Numbered from the stretch's first letter, positions 46,667-56,841 are shown. The stretch: 64,000 bases of DNA from Hyphomicrobiales bacterium (GCA_003169835.1 PNAI01000016.1:1-64000); one strand, 5' to 3'. Numbers and translations are program-made. Notes: generated from the letters alone by a model not told the origin.

Positions 46667-49030
46667 TTATTTTGCAGCCTTTGCGCTCTGGATCGCTTGC
46701 CAGATCGCAAACGGCGTTGCCGGCATGAGGATGTCGCGGATGCCGTAGTCGCGCAGCGCATCGATGATGGCGCTTGTGACCACGGCAAGCGCGGGCGTGG
46801 TGCCGCCTTCACCGCCGGCCTTGATGCCGAGCGGATTGGTCGGCGAGAGCACCTCGACGATTTTGGTCTTGAACGAGGGTAGGGTGGTGGAGCGCGGCAT
46901 TGCGTAATCCATGAAAGAACCCGAGAGCGGCTGACCGGAAGATGGCTCGATATAGCATTGTTCCCATAGGGCCTGGCCTACGCCCTGCGCGATGCCGCCA
47001 TGCGTCTGGCCGTGCACGATGAGCGGATTGATGCAGCGGCCGACGTCGTCCACCGCAGAATAGCGCGTGATCTCGGTCGCGCCGGTATCGGGATCGACTT
47101 CGATCTCGCAGATGGCGCAGCCGTTGGGAAAAACCGGATCGTGCATCTCGTGATCGGCTGCAACGGCGAGCCCATCTTTGAGTTCCGCCGGAAGCGTGAG
47201 GCGCGGGATTTCCTTCGCAAGCTCAAGAAAGTCGAACGAGCGATTGCTTGCGGGAGATGAGAATCGTCCGTCCTTGAATTCGACTTTATCCGGCGACGTA
47301 TCGAGGGCGAGGGCCGCGATCTTCTTGCCCTTGATGATGAGTTCTCCCGCGGCCTTGGAAATGATGGTGGCGGCGTGACGCATGGAGCGGCCGGAATGCG
47401 AGCCGCCGCCCACGCTGACAATATCGGTGTCGCCCAAGATGATGTTAACGACATCGACCGGAAGGCTGAGCAGATCGGCCGCCACCTGCGCGAAGCTGGT
47501 TTCATGGCCCTGGCCGCTCGGCTGAGTGCCGATGACGACGTGGACGTAGCCTTCGGGCCGCACGGTGATCTCAGCACGTTCCCTGGGTGAGCCGATTGAC
47601 GATTCGACGTAGTTCGAGAGCCCCAAGCCGAGCAGCTTGCCGCGCTTCTTGGCCTCACGCTTGCGCTGCTTGAAGCCATCCCAGTCGGCGATACGCATGG
47701 CGAGATCCATGTTCGCCTCGTAGGTGCCGCTGTCGTAGGTCATGCCCACTGCGTTTTGGTAGGGCATTGCGCTTGGCCGCACGAGGTTTCGGCGGCGCAG
47801 CGAGACGCGGTCGATGTCGAGCAGATGCGCGGCCTGATCGATCAGGCGTTCGATGGCGAAGGTTACCTCGGGCCGGCCGGAACTTCGATAAGCATTCGTC
47901 GGCATGGTGTTGGTGAACACCGCGCGCGCGCGAAGCGTCGCTGCCGGAATGTTGTAGGAGCCGGTGATGAGGCCTGAGCCTTTGCTTAAAGGCGAGAGCG
48001 AGACGCAGCGCGCTCCGACATTCGAAATGTTGTCGGCGCGCATGGCGAGGAATTTTCCGCTTTCTGAAAGCGCAAGTTCGACCTTGGTGACGAGATCGCG
48101 GCCCTGGTAGTCGGTCAAGAAAGCTTCCGAGCGCGTGGCGGTGTATTTGACCGGCCGGCCGAGCTTTTTTGAAGCCCAGAGCACGAGGCCGAACTCGACA
48201 TAGGGGCGATTGCGCGAGCCGAAATTGCCGCCGACATCGTAGGAGAGCACGCGCAGCTTGGCGGGCGCGATGCCGAGCACGGCGGCGAGTTCCTGCTTCT
48301 GCTTCACGGCGCTGCCGCTGCCGGCATAGAGCGTGTAGCGATCGGTGCCGGCATCGTAATGGCCGAGCGAAGAGCGCAATTCTATCGGCACGGCGGTAAC
48401 GCGGCCGATGTTGAATTCCATCTTCACGACATTGGCCGCACCCGCGAAGGCGCGATCGGTCGCCGTCGGATCGCCAAAAATAGTGTCGACCAGCACGTTG
48501 TCCGGAGCTTCCTTCCAGAGCGCGGGCGCGTTGGGCGCGAGCGCATCTTCAGTGCCGGTGACGAAGGCAAGCTCCTCGTATTCGACTTCGATGGCTTCGG
48601 CGGCGTCGAGCGCCTGCGCGTGCGTTGCAGCCACGACCATGGCGACGGCTTCACCGACGTGGCGCGCAATGTCCGCGGGCAGCAAAAAATGCGGACCGGC
48701 AAAAACTTTTCCGCCGCCGGGCCCGGTGAGCTTCATGTCGTGGCGCGTCGCTGGAACGGGCGTATGCGGGATCGGCGTCAGCCCGTCGGCGAGAACGTCA
48801 GCGCCAATATAAACGCCGAGCACGCCGGGCATGGCTTTGGCTTTCGTCGTGTCGATGCGAACGATGCGTGCGTGCGGATGGGGCGAGCGGACCATGGCTG
48901 CATAAGCCTGCCCGTCGATGGAGAAGTCGTCGCTGAATCGACCTTGGCCTGTTAGCAGGCGCAGATCTTCCTTGCGGCGCACCGGCTGGCCGACGGAATG
49001 AAATTCGGCGGGCAATGCGTGTTCGTTCAA
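46667..49030 (-). CDS. Molybdopterin-binding large subunit, xanthine dehydrogenase/CoxL family
   Basis: The catalytic large subunit of a molybdenum hydroxylase, 787 residues. Landmarks are SVGQPVRRKEDLRLLTGQGR at the start, RSPHPHARIVRID, the loop NAYRSSGRPEVTFAIERL (AYRGAGR-like, so not a form-I CO dehydrogenase with AYRCSFR), GVGQALWEQ, and KAGGEGGTTPAL with the catalytic Glu. The iron-sulfur and FAD subunits normally encoded alongside are absent on both sides. It may therefore partner with remote subunits or act alone. The start is a TTG at 49030, just after plsC. The substrate is unknown. Confidence 0.9.
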   Translation of the reverse strand: MNEHALPAEFHSVGQPVRRKEDLRLLTGQGRFSDDFSIDGQAYAAMVRSPHPHARIVRIDTTKAKAMPGVLGVYIGADVLADGLTPIPHTPVPATRHDMKLTGPGGGKVFAGPHFLLPADIARHVGEAVAMVVAATHAQALDAAEAIEVEYEELAFVTGTEDALAPNAPALWKEAPDNVLVDTIFGDPTATDRAFAGAANVVKMEFNIGRVTAVPIELRSSLGHYDAGTDRYTLYAGSGSAVKQKQELAAVLGIAPAKLRVLSYDVGGNFGSRNRPYVEFGLVLWASKKLGRPVKYTATRSEAFLTDYQGRDLVTKVELALSESGKFLAMRADNISNVGARCVSLSPLSKGSGLITGSYNIPAATLRARAVFTNTMPTNAYRSSGRPEVTFAIERLIDQAAHLLDIDRVSLRRRNLVRPSAMPYQNAVGMTYDSGTYEANMDLAMRIADWDGFKQRKREAKKRGKLLGLGLSNYVESSIGSPRERAEITVRPEGYVHVVIGTQPSGQGHETSFAQVAADLLSLPVDVVNIILGDTDIVSVGGGSHSGRSMRHAATIISKAAGELIIKGKKIAALALDTSPDKVEFKDGRFSSPASNRSFDFLELAKEIPRLTLPAELKDGLAVAADHEMHDPVFPNGCAICEIEVDPDTGATEITRYSAVDDVGRCINPLIVHGQTHGGIAQGVGQALWEQCYIEPSSGQPLSGSFMDYAMPRSTTLPSFKTKIVEVLSPTNPLGIKAGGEGGTTPALAVVTSAIIDALRDYGIRDILMPATPFAIWQAIQSAKAAK

Positions 49031-49031
49031 T

Positions 49032-49820
49032 TCACGTCACCGTCTCGATGCTGCGTTCGCGCAAGGTGGCGGCGGTGAGCCGGCGCACGGTGTTTTCGAG
49101 CGCGCGCGCGACCGCCTTGCGATCGGTGTCGCCGTCATACGGGATCGGCTGGCCGAAGGTGACAGTGACATCGACGGCGCCGCGGCGGAGGAATTGCGTG
49201 AAGTGCGGCGTGAAATCGACATCGCCATACCACGCCACCAGCGGACGATGCTGACGTCCCATGGGCAGGCCCTGGATATGGGTGTAGCCGATGGAGAGCG
49301 GCTGCAGCATCACTTGCTGCGCGGAATCGAGTTGCGTGACGGCGCCGATCAGGGCCGAGCGGAATTCGAGCACTCGGTTGCCGTCGCTTGACGTGCCTTC
49401 GGCGAACAACACGACCGGATCGCCTTCGGTAAGTCTGCGCGCGATCTCGGAATTGACTTCGCTGGTCTGCAGGCGGCGCGAACGATCGACGAAGACCGTG
49501 CGCAGGAGCTTTGCCGCGATCCCGACAATCGGCCAGGATGAGACTTCGCGTTTAGCGACGAAGGCAATCGGCATGATTGCGCTAATCACTGGGATGTCGA
49601 GCCAGGACACGTGATTTGAAAGAATCAGCGTCGGGATGTCGCGCATCGGGGTGCCGACGACGCGAATGCGTACACGCAAGACGGCGCAGAGCGCCCGATA
49701 ATAGCGCACCGAGATCGCGCGGCGGCCGGGTAGCCGCAGTTCCTCCAGCACCCAGAGCGTTGCGATGAACGCCGGGGTCATGGTGAAAAACACAACTAAA
49801 AAGAAGATTAGACGCGGCAT
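49032..49820 (-). CDS. plsC: 1-acyl-sn-glycerol-3-phosphate acyltransferase (PlsC family)
   Basis: Adds the second acyl chain in phosphatidic acid synthesis, or acylates a related lysolipid. The catalytic NHVSWLDI box (NHxxxxD) is at about residue 75, then VFVDRSRR and the acceptor motif LFAEGTSSDGNRVLEF. An N-terminal hydrophobic segment (LIFFLVVFFTMTPAFIATLWVL) anchors it to the membrane. The length is 262 residues. Its start overlaps the Fur/Mur stop by one base, so it is in the same operon. Other lysophospholipid acyltransferases share these motifs, so the precise acceptor is not certain. Confidence 0.88.
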   Translation of the reverse strand: MPRLIFFLVVFFTMTPAFIATLWVLEELRLPGRRAISVRYYRALCAVLRVRIRVVGTPMRDIPTLILSNHVSWLDIPVISAIMPIAFVAKREVSSWPIVGIAAKLLRTVFVDRSRRLQTSEVNSEIARRLTEGDPVVLFAEGTSSDGNRVLEFRSALIGAVTQLDSAQQVMLQPLSIGYTHIQGLPMGRQHRPLVAWYGDVDFTPHFTQFLRRGAVDVTVTFGQPIPYDGDTDRKAVARALENTVRRLTAATLRERSIETVT

Positions 49821-50251
49821 TATCGGCGGGCTTTATCGTCGAGCGGCACGGCATAGAGTTCCAGCCGATGATCGACCAGTTTGTAGCCGAGCCGCCGCGC
49901 GATCTCGGCCTGCAGCTTCTCGATCTCCTCGGACTGGAATTCGATCACTTGGCCGGTTCGCAGATTGATCAAGTGGTCGTGGTGGGATTCCGGGATCTGT
50001 TCGTAACGCGCGCGGCCCTCGCGGAAGTCGTGCCGTTCGATGATGCCGGCGTCCTCGAACAGCTTGACGGTGCGATAGACGGTCGAAATCGAAATGTGTT
50101 TGTCGATCTCGGCGCAGCGCCGGTAAAGCTCCTCGACATCCGGATGATCAGCGGAATCGGCCAGCACGCGCGCAATGATGCGCCGCTGTTCGGTCATTCG
50201 CATGCCCTTGGTGACGCACAGGGCTTCGATGTTGGTCTTGGTCTGGGTCAC
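49820..50251 (-). CDS. Fur/Mur-family metalloregulator
   Basis: A DNA-binding repressor of 143 residues. In rhizobia the Fur orthologue mostly senses manganese (Mur). The winged-helix region is KGMRMTEQRRIIARVLADS and ISISTVYRTVKLFEDAGIIER. The metal site is EQIPESHHDHLINLRTGQVIEF, with the HHDHLI core of Fur proteins. It starts with GTG at 50251; no better ATG is available. Its order with rimI, tsaB and nfuA is the usual one in rhizobia, which supports the Fur/Mur orthologue. It may act on the irr promoter palindrome at 19979. Confidence 0.92.
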   Translation of the reverse strand: MTQTKTNIEALCVTKGMRMTEQRRIIARVLADSADHPDVEELYRRCAEIDKHISISTVYRTVKLFEDAGIIERHDFREGRARYEQIPESHHDHLINLRTGQVIEFQSEEIEKLQAEIARRLGYKLVDHRLELYAVPLDDKARR

Positions 50252-50325
50252 GACATCAATTCCGCCAGAAAGTCAGTTTGTTCCCACATCATATTGAGCG
50301 GGCGAAAATCAGTCCATCGCGGCAA

Positions 50326-50811
50326 TCAGGTCAAATCCCGCCGCAGCACCAGCGCGGCCACGGCGCCTTTCTTGTCATGCTGGTAATACCCTGGCCGCTG
50401 CCCGACTTCCCTAAAACCCGAACGCCGGTACAGGTTCAAGGCTGGCGCATTGTCCTTGTCGACTTCAAGGAATACCGCATGAGTTCCAAGCCCGGCCAGA
50501 CGGCGCAGATGATGATTGAGCAAGGCGCGCGCAAGACCCTTCCCACGCCGCGACGGGGCCACGGCGACGGAGAGAATTTCGGCTTCGCCGGCAGCCATAC
50601 GCGAGAGAATGAAGCCTGTCAGGGTGCGGCCGGCGGTGACGCGATGAGCGATCACGCTGCGATCCGTCAGCAGACGTTCGAGCTCGTCTTCGCTCCAGCC
50701 GCGCTGAAATGAGGCGGCGTGCACGGCGGCGATGGTGGCTGAGTCACGCGGGCCGGCCTCGGAGAGCACCGGCTCGCTGCGCGCAAACAAACGGGTGACC
50801 ATATTCATCAT
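50326..50811 (-). CDS. rimI: Ribosomal-protein-alanine N-acetyltransferase
   Basis: A GNAT acetyltransferase that acetylates the N-terminal alanine of S18 in E. coli. The acetyl-CoA motif is ILSVAVAPSRRGKGLARALL (RRGKGLA loop), followed by VFLEVDKDNAPALNLYRRSGF and the catalytic region REVGQRPGYYQ. The ATG at 50811 overlaps the tsaB stop by four bases. The length is 161 residues. A longer frame from 50922 only reads into tsaB in another frame. It is paired with tsaB, as in many proteobacteria. Confidence 0.92.
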   Translation of the reverse strand: MMNMVTRLFARSEPVLSEAGPRDSATIAAVHAASFQRGWSEDELERLLTDRSVIAHRVTAGRTLTGFILSRMAAGEAEILSVAVAPSRRGKGLARALLNHHLRRLAGLGTHAVFLEVDKDNAPALNLYRRSGFREVGQRPGYYQHDKKGAVAALVLRRDLT

Positions 50812-51491
50812 CGGCGCGGCAGCCTTGCGGCATCCTGCGGTTGGGCATCGGGTGAGCGCAGATAGAGCGGCTTGGGCGATCCTTGACCCTCGATTGCGGT
50901 AACACCGAGACGGGCAACCCATTTGATATCCGGCGCGGCGCTTTCTTCAACCAGTTTTGGTGCCGGTTCGCTGGACGGCCAGGCGGCGGCGAGCATGTTC
51001 GCAGCCGAACCGACAACGCGTGTGGGACTGGCGGACGCGGCACGCACCGCGTCATGAAGGGGTGCGATGCGTGGGGCCATCAGGGTGCGTCCGCCGCGGC
51101 CGAAGACCTGCATGTAAACGTACCCGTGCCGGGCGTCGATCACAGCCGCGACCGGAAGCGTGTCGTCCTGGGCAATGTAGGGCGCGGCAAAGATCGCAAG
51201 CGTCGTGAGGCCAACGGCGGGCTTGGCGGTTGCGAGCGAAATTCCGCGCGCCGCCGAAATGCCGACGCGCAAGCCGGTGAAGCTGCCGGGGCCGACGGTC
51301 ACGGCGATGCGGTCCAAATCAGCGAAGTCGACTTTCGCCTCGCTCATCACGCGCGCGATGAGCGGGATCAAAGCTTCAGCGTGACCGCGCACCATGGGCA
51401 GCGACTCGCTGGCCACGATCTGATCGGATTCGGTATCGAGGACAGCGGCCGAACACGCCGCGAGTGCCGTATCGATTGCAAGCACACGCAT
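50808..51491 (-). CDS. tsaB: tRNA threonylcarbamoyladenosine biosynthesis protein TsaB
   Basis: The scaffold partner of TsaD in formation of t6A37 on ANN-decoding tRNAs. It belongs to the ASKHA fold: MRVLAIDTALAACSAAVLD at the start, ALIPLIARVMSEAKVDFADLD, and GPGSFTGLRVGISAARGISL, the family signature. Unlike TsaD it lacks metal-binding histidines. The ATG at 51491 gives the normal N terminus; a GTG three codons earlier is possible. The length is 227 residues. It is followed by rimI with a four-base overlap. Confidence 0.93.
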   Translation of the reverse strand: MRVLAIDTALAACSAAVLDTESDQIVASESLPMVRGHAEALIPLIARVMSEAKVDFADLDRIAVTVGPGSFTGLRVGISAARGISLATAKPAVGLTTLAIFAAPYIAQDDTLPVAAVIDARHGYVYMQVFGRGGRTLMAPRIAPLHDAVRAASASPTRVVGSAANMLAAAWPSSEPAPKLVEESAAPDIKWVARLGVTAIEGQGSPKPLYLRSPDAQPQDAARLPRR

Positions 51492-51538
51492 GCGAGCCAC
51501 TTAAGGATTTTCGACGAACGGCGGGGACTGCCGCGCCT

Positions 51539-52099
51539 TCACATCGGCCGGACTTCGACCACGTCAGGAACGTAATGGCGAAGTAGATTCTGAATTCCGT
51601 GGCGAAGAGTTGCGGTCGAGGACGGGCAGCCGGAACAGGCGCCCTTCATGTGGAGGAAGACCACGCCGTCGCGGAAGCCGCGGAACGTGATATCGCCGCC
51701 GTCGTTGGCGACCGCAGGCCGCACGCGAGTCTCGATCAATTCCTTGATCGTGGCCACGGTGTCGGCATCGGCCGGTTCGAAGAATTCCTCTTCGTCCGAC
51801 GACTCGGCCGTTTGGCCTTCATTGAGCAGCGGCGCTCCGGACATGAAGTGTTCCATGATGGCGCCGAGGATTGCGGGCTTGAGCTGCGGCCACTCGCCGT
51901 CAGCTTTGGTCACGGTGATGAAATCGGAGCCGAAGAACACGCCATTGATGCTGGGTATGCCGAACAGGCGCGCGGCGAGCGGCGATTTGGCAGCCTCATC
52001 CGCGCTACGCAGGTCGAGCGTGCCATGCTCGAGCACGGGACGGCCGGGCAGGAATTTCAACGTGGCCGGATTAGGCGTGGCTTCGGTCTGGATGAACAT
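51539..52099 (-). CDS. nfuA: NfuA-like iron-sulfur scaffold (NifU C-terminal type)
   Basis: Carries and delivers Fe-S clusters to target proteins. The N-terminal Nfu domain begins MFIQTEATPNPATLKFLPG. The C-terminal NifU-like domain has the cluster motif CSGCPSSTATL near residue 155, preceded by VRPAVANDGGDITF. At 186 residues it has the usual bipartite form. It begins the nfuA-tsaB-rimI-fur run. The roughly 200 bases upstream are AT-rich around 52145-52190 and must contain its promoter; no clear Irr or RirA box was found by eye. Confidence 0.94.
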   Translation of the reverse strand: MFIQTEATPNPATLKFLPGRPVLEHGTLDLRSADEAAKSPLAARLFGIPSINGVFFGSDFITVTKADGEWPQLKPAILGAIMEHFMSGAPLLNEGQTAESSDEEEFFEPADADTVATIKELIETRVRPAVANDGGDITFRGFRDGVVFLHMKGACSGCPSSTATLRHGIQNLLRHYVPDVVEVRPM

Positions 52100-52297
52100 T
52101 GGTATTCTCCTTGGGCATTCTCCTTGCCCGCTCGCGAGACATTAAAAATGTCCGCGCACCTTATGATCGTATTATACCAGATAAATGGCGTTTGTGCCTG
52201 CCACATCAAGCACCGGCACAACTCAGCAAATCCGGGCTTTTTGGCACGCTTTGCGTATTAGGGGCGGGATTTCTGCTCAATCGCCTCGGTGCGATAA

Positions 52298-52792
52298 TCA
52301 CGCCAGCGCGTCGAGGTCCTCGTCGCTCAGATGTCCGGGAACGATAGCGACTGGAATTGGGAATTCGCCCGCGGTTGTGCTCAGATTCGCGACCAGCGGT
52401 CCTGGTCCTTCCTTGCTGACGCCGGCACCGAGCACGAGGAGGGCAATGTCTTCGTCATTTTCGATGAGACCGAGAATCTCCGTCGCGATATCGCCTTCGC
52501 GTATGACGCGCTCGGGCTTGATCTTTGCAATCTTACGGGCGCGTTCGGCGGCGCGGTCGAGGGCTGCCTTTGCCTCCTCATTGGCTTCCGCCTTCATGAT
52601 GTCGGCGACGCCTAGCCATTGCTGGTTGCGGTCCTGCGTTCCGATCAGGCGCAACATGATCACGGCTGCGCCAACGCGCGCCGCGCGGCGGCTGGCAAAA
52701 TACAGCGCGCGGTCGCATTCAGGTGTGTCGTCGATGACAACAAGGAATTTCGGCTTGTGTCCGGCCTCGTAGCTACGCCGCTTGCGGCTCAA
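52298..52792 (-). CDS. Universal stress protein (UspA fold)
   Basis: A 164-residue protein with the UspA fold: KFLVVIDDTPECDRALYFAS at the start, VIREGDIATEILGLIENDEDIALLVLGAG, and PIPVAIVPG at the end. It lacks a canonical ATP-binding GxxGS loop, so nucleotide binding is uncertain. The start is a TTG at 52792 with a strong GGGAGG four bases upstream; no ATG fits. It follows trpS on the same strand. Confidence 0.88.
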   Translation of the reverse strand: MSRKRRSYEAGHKPKFLVVIDDTPECDRALYFASRRAARVGAAVIMLRLIGTQDRNQQWLGVADIMKAEANEEAKAALDRAAERARKIAKIKPERVIREGDIATEILGLIENDEDIALLVLGAGVSKEGPGPLVANLSTTAGEFPIPVAIVPGHLSDEDLDALA

Positions 52793-52911
52793 TTGGCCTC
52801 CCGTGGGGTTGTGCGTTTAGTTCGGCCTCACGCAACAACTCATGGTGCCACGGCCCCAGGCCGTCGCCAAGCAGATATAAGCTATTGAATTTTGGCTATT
52901 TTTGGGAGGCG

Positions 52912-53943
52912 TTAGTGCCGGATGAAGCCGACGATATCCTTCACCGCCTGCATGGTTTCCACGGCCAGGGCCTGGGCGCGGACTGAACCGTCGGCGAGCA
53001 CCGAATCGATATAGGCGGGGTCGGCCACCAGCCGCTTCATCTCGGCGCCGATGGGGCCGAGCTTGGCCACTGCAAGCTCCACCAGGGCGGCCTTGAAGAC
53101 GGAGAACTGGGCACCTCCGTGTTCGTGTAGCACGTCGGCTTTCGTGACGTCGGCTAAGGCCGCGTAGATGCCGACCAGGTTGTCGGCTTCGGGACGGGGC
53201 TCCAGACCTTTCTCCTCGCTCGGCAGCGGCTCGGGGTCCGTTTTGGCCTTGCGGATTTTTTGCGCGATGGCGTCGGCGTCGTCGGTGAGGTTGATGCGCG
53301 AATAATCGGACGGCTCCGACTTCGACATTTTCTTCGCGCCGTCGCGCAACGACATCACCCGCGTCGCAGGTCCCTGAATCAGCGGCTCGGGCAGCGGGAA
53401 GAATGCCTCGCCATGGCCGTGGGCCTGAATCGAGGCGGAAAAGTCGTTGTTGAATTTCTGCGCAATGTCGCGCGACAGCTCCAGATGCTGCTTCTGGTCG
53501 TCGCCGACCGGCACGTGGGTGGCGCGATAGACCAAAATGTCGGCCGCCATCAGGTTCGGATAGACATAGAGACCGACCGAAGCGTTCTCGCGGTCCTTGC
53601 CTGCCTTCTCCTTGAACTGGGTCATGCGATTCAGCCAGCCCATACGCGCGACGCAGTTGAATATCCAGGCGAGCTCGGCGTGTCCGGAGACTTGGCTCTG
53701 GTTGAAGACGATGTGCTTCTTCGGGTCGATGCCGCAGGCGATGAAGGCTGAGGTCACTTCGCGGGTGGCGCGCGGCAGTTCGGCGGGATCCTGCCACACC
53801 GTGATGGCGTGCATGTCGACCACGCAATAGATGCAGTCGTGGCTCTTTTGAAGCTCCACGAATTTCTTGATGGCGCCGAGATAATTGCCGAGATGCAGAT
53901 TGCCGGTTGGCTGCACTCCGGAAAACACCTTCTGCTTGAACAT
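52912..53943 (-). CDS. trpS: Tryptophanyl-tRNA synthetase
   Basis: A class I aminoacyl-tRNA synthetase that charges tRNA-Trp. The HIGH-like motif is [15 protein letters not shown] near the start and the KMSKS loop is [15 protein letters not shown]. The middle has [13 protein letters not shown] and [13 protein letters not shown]. The ATG at 53943 has AAGGAG about eight bases upstream. The length is 343 residues. It follows murJ on the same strand, an arrangement common in rhizobia. A long open frame overlapping it on the same strand is a shadow. Confidence 0.96.
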   Translation of the reverse strand: MFKQKVFSGVQPTGNLHLGNYLGAIKKFVELQKSHDCIYCVVDMHAITVWQDPAELPRATREVTSAFIACGIDPKKHIVFNQSQVSGHAELAWIFNCVARMGWLNRMTQFKEKAGKDRENASVGLYVYPNLMAADILVYRATHVPVGDDQKQHLELSRDIAQKFNNDFSASIQAHGHGEAFFPLPEPLIQGPATRVMSLRDGAKKMSKSEPSDYSRINLTDDADAIAQKIRKAKTDPEPLPSEEKGLEPRPEADNLVGIYAALADVTKADVLHEHGGAQFSVFKAALVELAVAKLGPIGAEMKRLVADPAYIDSVLADGSVRAQALAVETMQAVKDIVGFIRH

Positions 53944-54004
53944 TGCGAGCTCCTTAAGGCCCGGCCTCTTGCCACGAGGGCTTAGGGGTACGCAAGGGAT
54001 GGCG

Positions 54005-55564
54005 CTATAATCGTGTAAAGCTCGCGATCAGCTCGCGCAGCGAAACGGCCTTGGTGAAGTGAAGAATCGCGCCATAAGTTGTGAGCCCGAGCACGACCAG
54101 GGCCACCAATGTGGCGACGCGCGCCGGTGCCGATCCAGTGATGTCCCACATCGCCGTAAGAAACTCCTGCGCCACTTGGATGACGGCCCCCATGACGGTC
54201 GCCGCGACGACAATAAACGGCAGCCGCCAGCGCGCGTCGCGGTCGAGGCGGAGCCAACGGCGGCGAAGTAAAATGGTGCCGAGGATTAGCGCGCCGACCC
54301 AGCCGGACATCGCGATCGCAGCGGCGATGCCAACGTGGCCGTAGGTCGGAAACAACACGAAGGCTCCGGACGTTGCTACGGCCAGCCCACAAAGCGCGGC
54401 GTACATGGGCGTGCGCGTGTCCTCGTGCGCAAAGGAGACCGCGCCCAAAACCTTCTCCAACACGTGGCCGGGAAGGCCCGCGCAAATCGCCGCAAGCGCA
54501 GCCGCGACGGCGGCGGTGTCGCGCGGTCCGAAGGCGCCACGTTGAAACAAGCCGCCGGCTATCGGCTCGGCCAGCAGCGCAAAGGCCACGGCCGCGGGCA
54601 GCGCCAAGCCAAGCGCGATCTCGAAGGCGCGCGATTGTGCGGCGGCGATGGCATTGGGTTCGCCGGCGCGCACGCCCGAGGCGATGAGCGGCACCATGAC
54701 GGTCGCAATGGCAATGGAAACCACACCGAGCGGCAATTCGTAGAGGCGGTTGGCGTAGTAAAGCCACGACACCGCAGCCTGCGAGGATGAGGCCACCATG
54801 GCGCCGGCCATTAATTTCAATTGCGGAATTCCACCGGCGATCACGCCCGGAATGACCAGCGCAAAAAAACGGCGCGTTTCCGGCGATGGAATGAAACGCG
54901 GTCGGATCGGCGGCCCCGGCATGCGCAGCATTGCGATGCCGACCAGGATGAGCTGTCCTATGCCAGCAAGTACAATCGCAATGGTCAAAATTCTACCGGA
55001 TCTTGCGAAAGCCCCAATGTCGAGAATCCAAACAACGCAGACGGCCGCCAGAAAAACGCAATTGAACACCACCAGTCCGAAAGCAGCAGCGCCGACGAAG
55101 CCCTTTGCGTTGAGGACTGACGCGGAGACCGCGACGACGCCGGCAATAGCTATATAAGGGGCGGAAATTCGGACGAAATCGACCGCCCACGCGAATCGCT
55201 CGCCGCTGGAACGAAAGCCCGGCGCAAGCAGATGCACAACCATCGGGGCGAACAGCCAGCATATGATGGCGAAGGTGCCCAAAGCGAGCAGCATGACGCC
55301 GTAAACCTCCTCGGCATATCGGCGCGCGGCGCGCGGGCCTTTTTCATCCTCGATGCGCATCCACATGGGCACGAAGGCGGAATTGAGCGCGCCTTCGGCG
55401 AGCAACCTGCGAAACAGATTTGGAATCTGCAAAGCCGCGAAATAGGCATCGGACAAGGCGCCGGCGCCGAGAATCGCCGCGATGCCGACATCGCGCAAAA
55501 AGCCGAGCAGACGCGAAAGCAGCGTCGCGCTACCGACGGTGGCGATATTGCGGGCGAGCGACAT
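54005..55564 (-). CDS. murJ: Lipid II flippase MurJ (MviN)
   Basis: An inner-membrane protein of the MOP superfamily that flips lipid II for peptidoglycan synthesis. About 13-14 membrane spans can be counted in 519 residues. The opening [34 protein letters not shown] with [29 protein letters not shown] is diagnostic. Conserved Arg residues of the central cavity ([15 protein letters not shown]) are present. It precedes trpS. The ATG at 55564 is the only start that keeps this N terminus. Confidence 0.96.
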   Translation of the reverse strand: MSLARNIATVGSATLLSRLLGFLRDVGIAAILGAGALSDAYFAALQIPNLFRRLLAEGALNSAFVPMWMRIEDEKGPRAARRYAEEVYGVMLLALGTFAIICWLFAPMVVHLLAPGFRSSGERFAWAVDFVRISAPYIAIAGVVAVSASVLNAKGFVGAAAFGLVVFNCVFLAAVCVVWILDIGAFARSGRILTIAIVLAGIGQLILVGIAMLRMPGPPIRPRFIPSPETRRFFALVIPGVIAGGIPQLKLMAGAMVASSSQAAVSWLYYANRLYELPLGVVSIAIATVMVPLIASGVRAGEPNAIAAAQSRAFEIALGLALPAAVAFALLAEPIAGGLFQRGAFGPRDTAAVAAALAAICAGLPGHVLEKVLGAVSFAHEDTRTPMYAALCGLAVATSGAFVLFPTYGHVGIAAAIAMSGWVGALILGTILLRRRWLRLDRDARWRLPFIVVAATVMGAVIQVAQEFLTAMWDITGSAPARVATLVALVVLGLTTYGAILHFTKAVSLRELIASFTRL

Positions 55565-55706
55565 TAAAGGCCTCTGTGGTAATTCTACTCGGGCGGCCGC
55601 CCACGCGTCACGGAATGATTTAACCGCCCACAGGTTGCCGCGCGCGGCTTGCTCGCTATAGTGCGCGCCGCAAGCTCAACGGCAGGCATTTGGACAGCAG
55701 GTATTC

Positions 55707-56708
55707 ATGGCAAGCTCCCGCTACGACGTTCTCGGCATCGGCAACGCGATTGTCGATGTGATCGCCCGCGCCGAGGACGACTTTCTCCTCCGCCACGGTA
55801 TGCACAAAGGCGGCATGGCGTTGATCGACGAGGCGGGCGCGCAAAAGATCTACGGCGCCATGGGTCAGGCGGTGGAGATTTCCGGGGGCTCGGCGGCGAA
55901 TACCATCGTGGGCGCGGCGAGTTTCGGCGCACGCGCGGCGTTCGTGGGCAAGGTCAAGAATGATGCGCTCGGCTGGGTGTTTCAGCACGACATAAGGGCC
56001 GCGGGTATCGCATACGATACCAAGCCGGCCGACGACGGGCCCTCGACCGCTCGCTGCTTTGTAATCGTGACGCCGGACGGGGAGCGCACGATGAACACTT
56101 ATCTCGGCGCGGCGCAGGATCTGCATCCGGAAGATGTCGAGGCCGAACAGATTACCGCGGCGGCCATCATCTATCTCGAGGGCTATCTTTGGGATCCGCC
56201 GCATGCCAAGGAGGCGTTCCGCAAGGCGGCCAAGATCGCGCACGGCGCGGGCCGGCAAGTGGCGCTCACGCTCTCGGATGCATTCTGCGTCGATCGCTAT
56301 CGCGCGGAATTCCTCGATCTGATCAAGAACGGCACGGTCGATATCGTGTTTGCCAACGAGCGCGAGTTGCACAGTCTCTATCAGACCGCCGACTTCGATA
56401 CGGCGGTCAAGGCTTTGCGCGCGGATGCGCGGCTTGCGGTGTGTACGCGCAGTGAGAAGGGCTGCGTCATCGTCACGCGCGAGCACGTCGAAGCCGTGCC
56501 AGCGCATCCGATCAAGCGTTTGGTGGATGCGACCGGTGCGGGCGATCTGTTCGCAGCGGGATTTCTGTTTGGGCTGGCACGCGGTGTCGATCACCGCAGC
56601 GCGGCGAAGCTTGGAGCGCTCGCGGCGGCGGAGGTCATTCAGCATATCGGCGCGCGGCCGGAAGTTTCGTTGAAATCTCTAGCGCAGCAGAGCGGCCTGC
56701 CGGTGTAA
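55707..56708 (+). CDS. Adenosine-kinase-like PfkB-family kinase
   Basis: A ribokinase-fold sugar or nucleoside kinase of 333 residues, most like rhizobial adenosine kinases. Landmarks are YDVLGIGNAIVDVIARAE at the start, the sugar-site GGSAANTIVGAASFGARAAFVG, TMNTYLGAAQDL and the catalytic loop VDATGAGDLFAAGFLFGLA (Asp of the GAGD motif). A possible role is salvage of adenosine to AMP; the exact substrate is inferred from similarity. It is divergent from murJ. A downstream gene on the same strand is about 130 bases away. Confidence 0.9.
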   Translation: MASSRYDVLGIGNAIVDVIARAEDDFLLRHGMHKGGMALIDEAGAQKIYGAMGQAVEISGGSAANTIVGAASFGARAAFVGKVKNDALGWVFQHDIRAAGIAYDTKPADDGPSTARCFVIVTPDGERTMNTYLGAAQDLHPEDVEAEQITAAAIIYLEGYLWDPPHAKEAFRKAAKIAHGAGRQVALTLSDAFCVDRYRAEFLDLIKNGTVDIVFANERELHSLYQTADFDTAVKALRADARLAVCTRSEKGCVIVTREHVEAVPAHPIKRLVDATGAGDLFAAGFLFGLARGVDHRSAAKLGALAAAEVIQHIGARPEVSLKSLAQQSGLPV

Positions 56709-56841
56709 CGGTGCGGTTTTCTCCGCTGCGCGGAGGAATGCGGATTAAATGACGTTTGCTTGACCGCGCGCTTTAGCCTGTGGCCCGCGAGCAAAATCCG
56801 TGTCAGATTTGGCCGGCAGACGAAGCGTCAGGAGCGATGGA

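Noticed and set aside
51501-51538. A separate small gene or terminator between nfuA and tsaB
   Set aside because: Only about 40 bases are present, with no stem plus U tract and no frame of useful length.
52817-53827. A 336-residue frame overlapping trpS on the same strand
   Set aside because: Its composition is Arg/Ala/His-rich and matches no family, while trpS has both class I synthetase motifs and a perfect ribosome-binding site.
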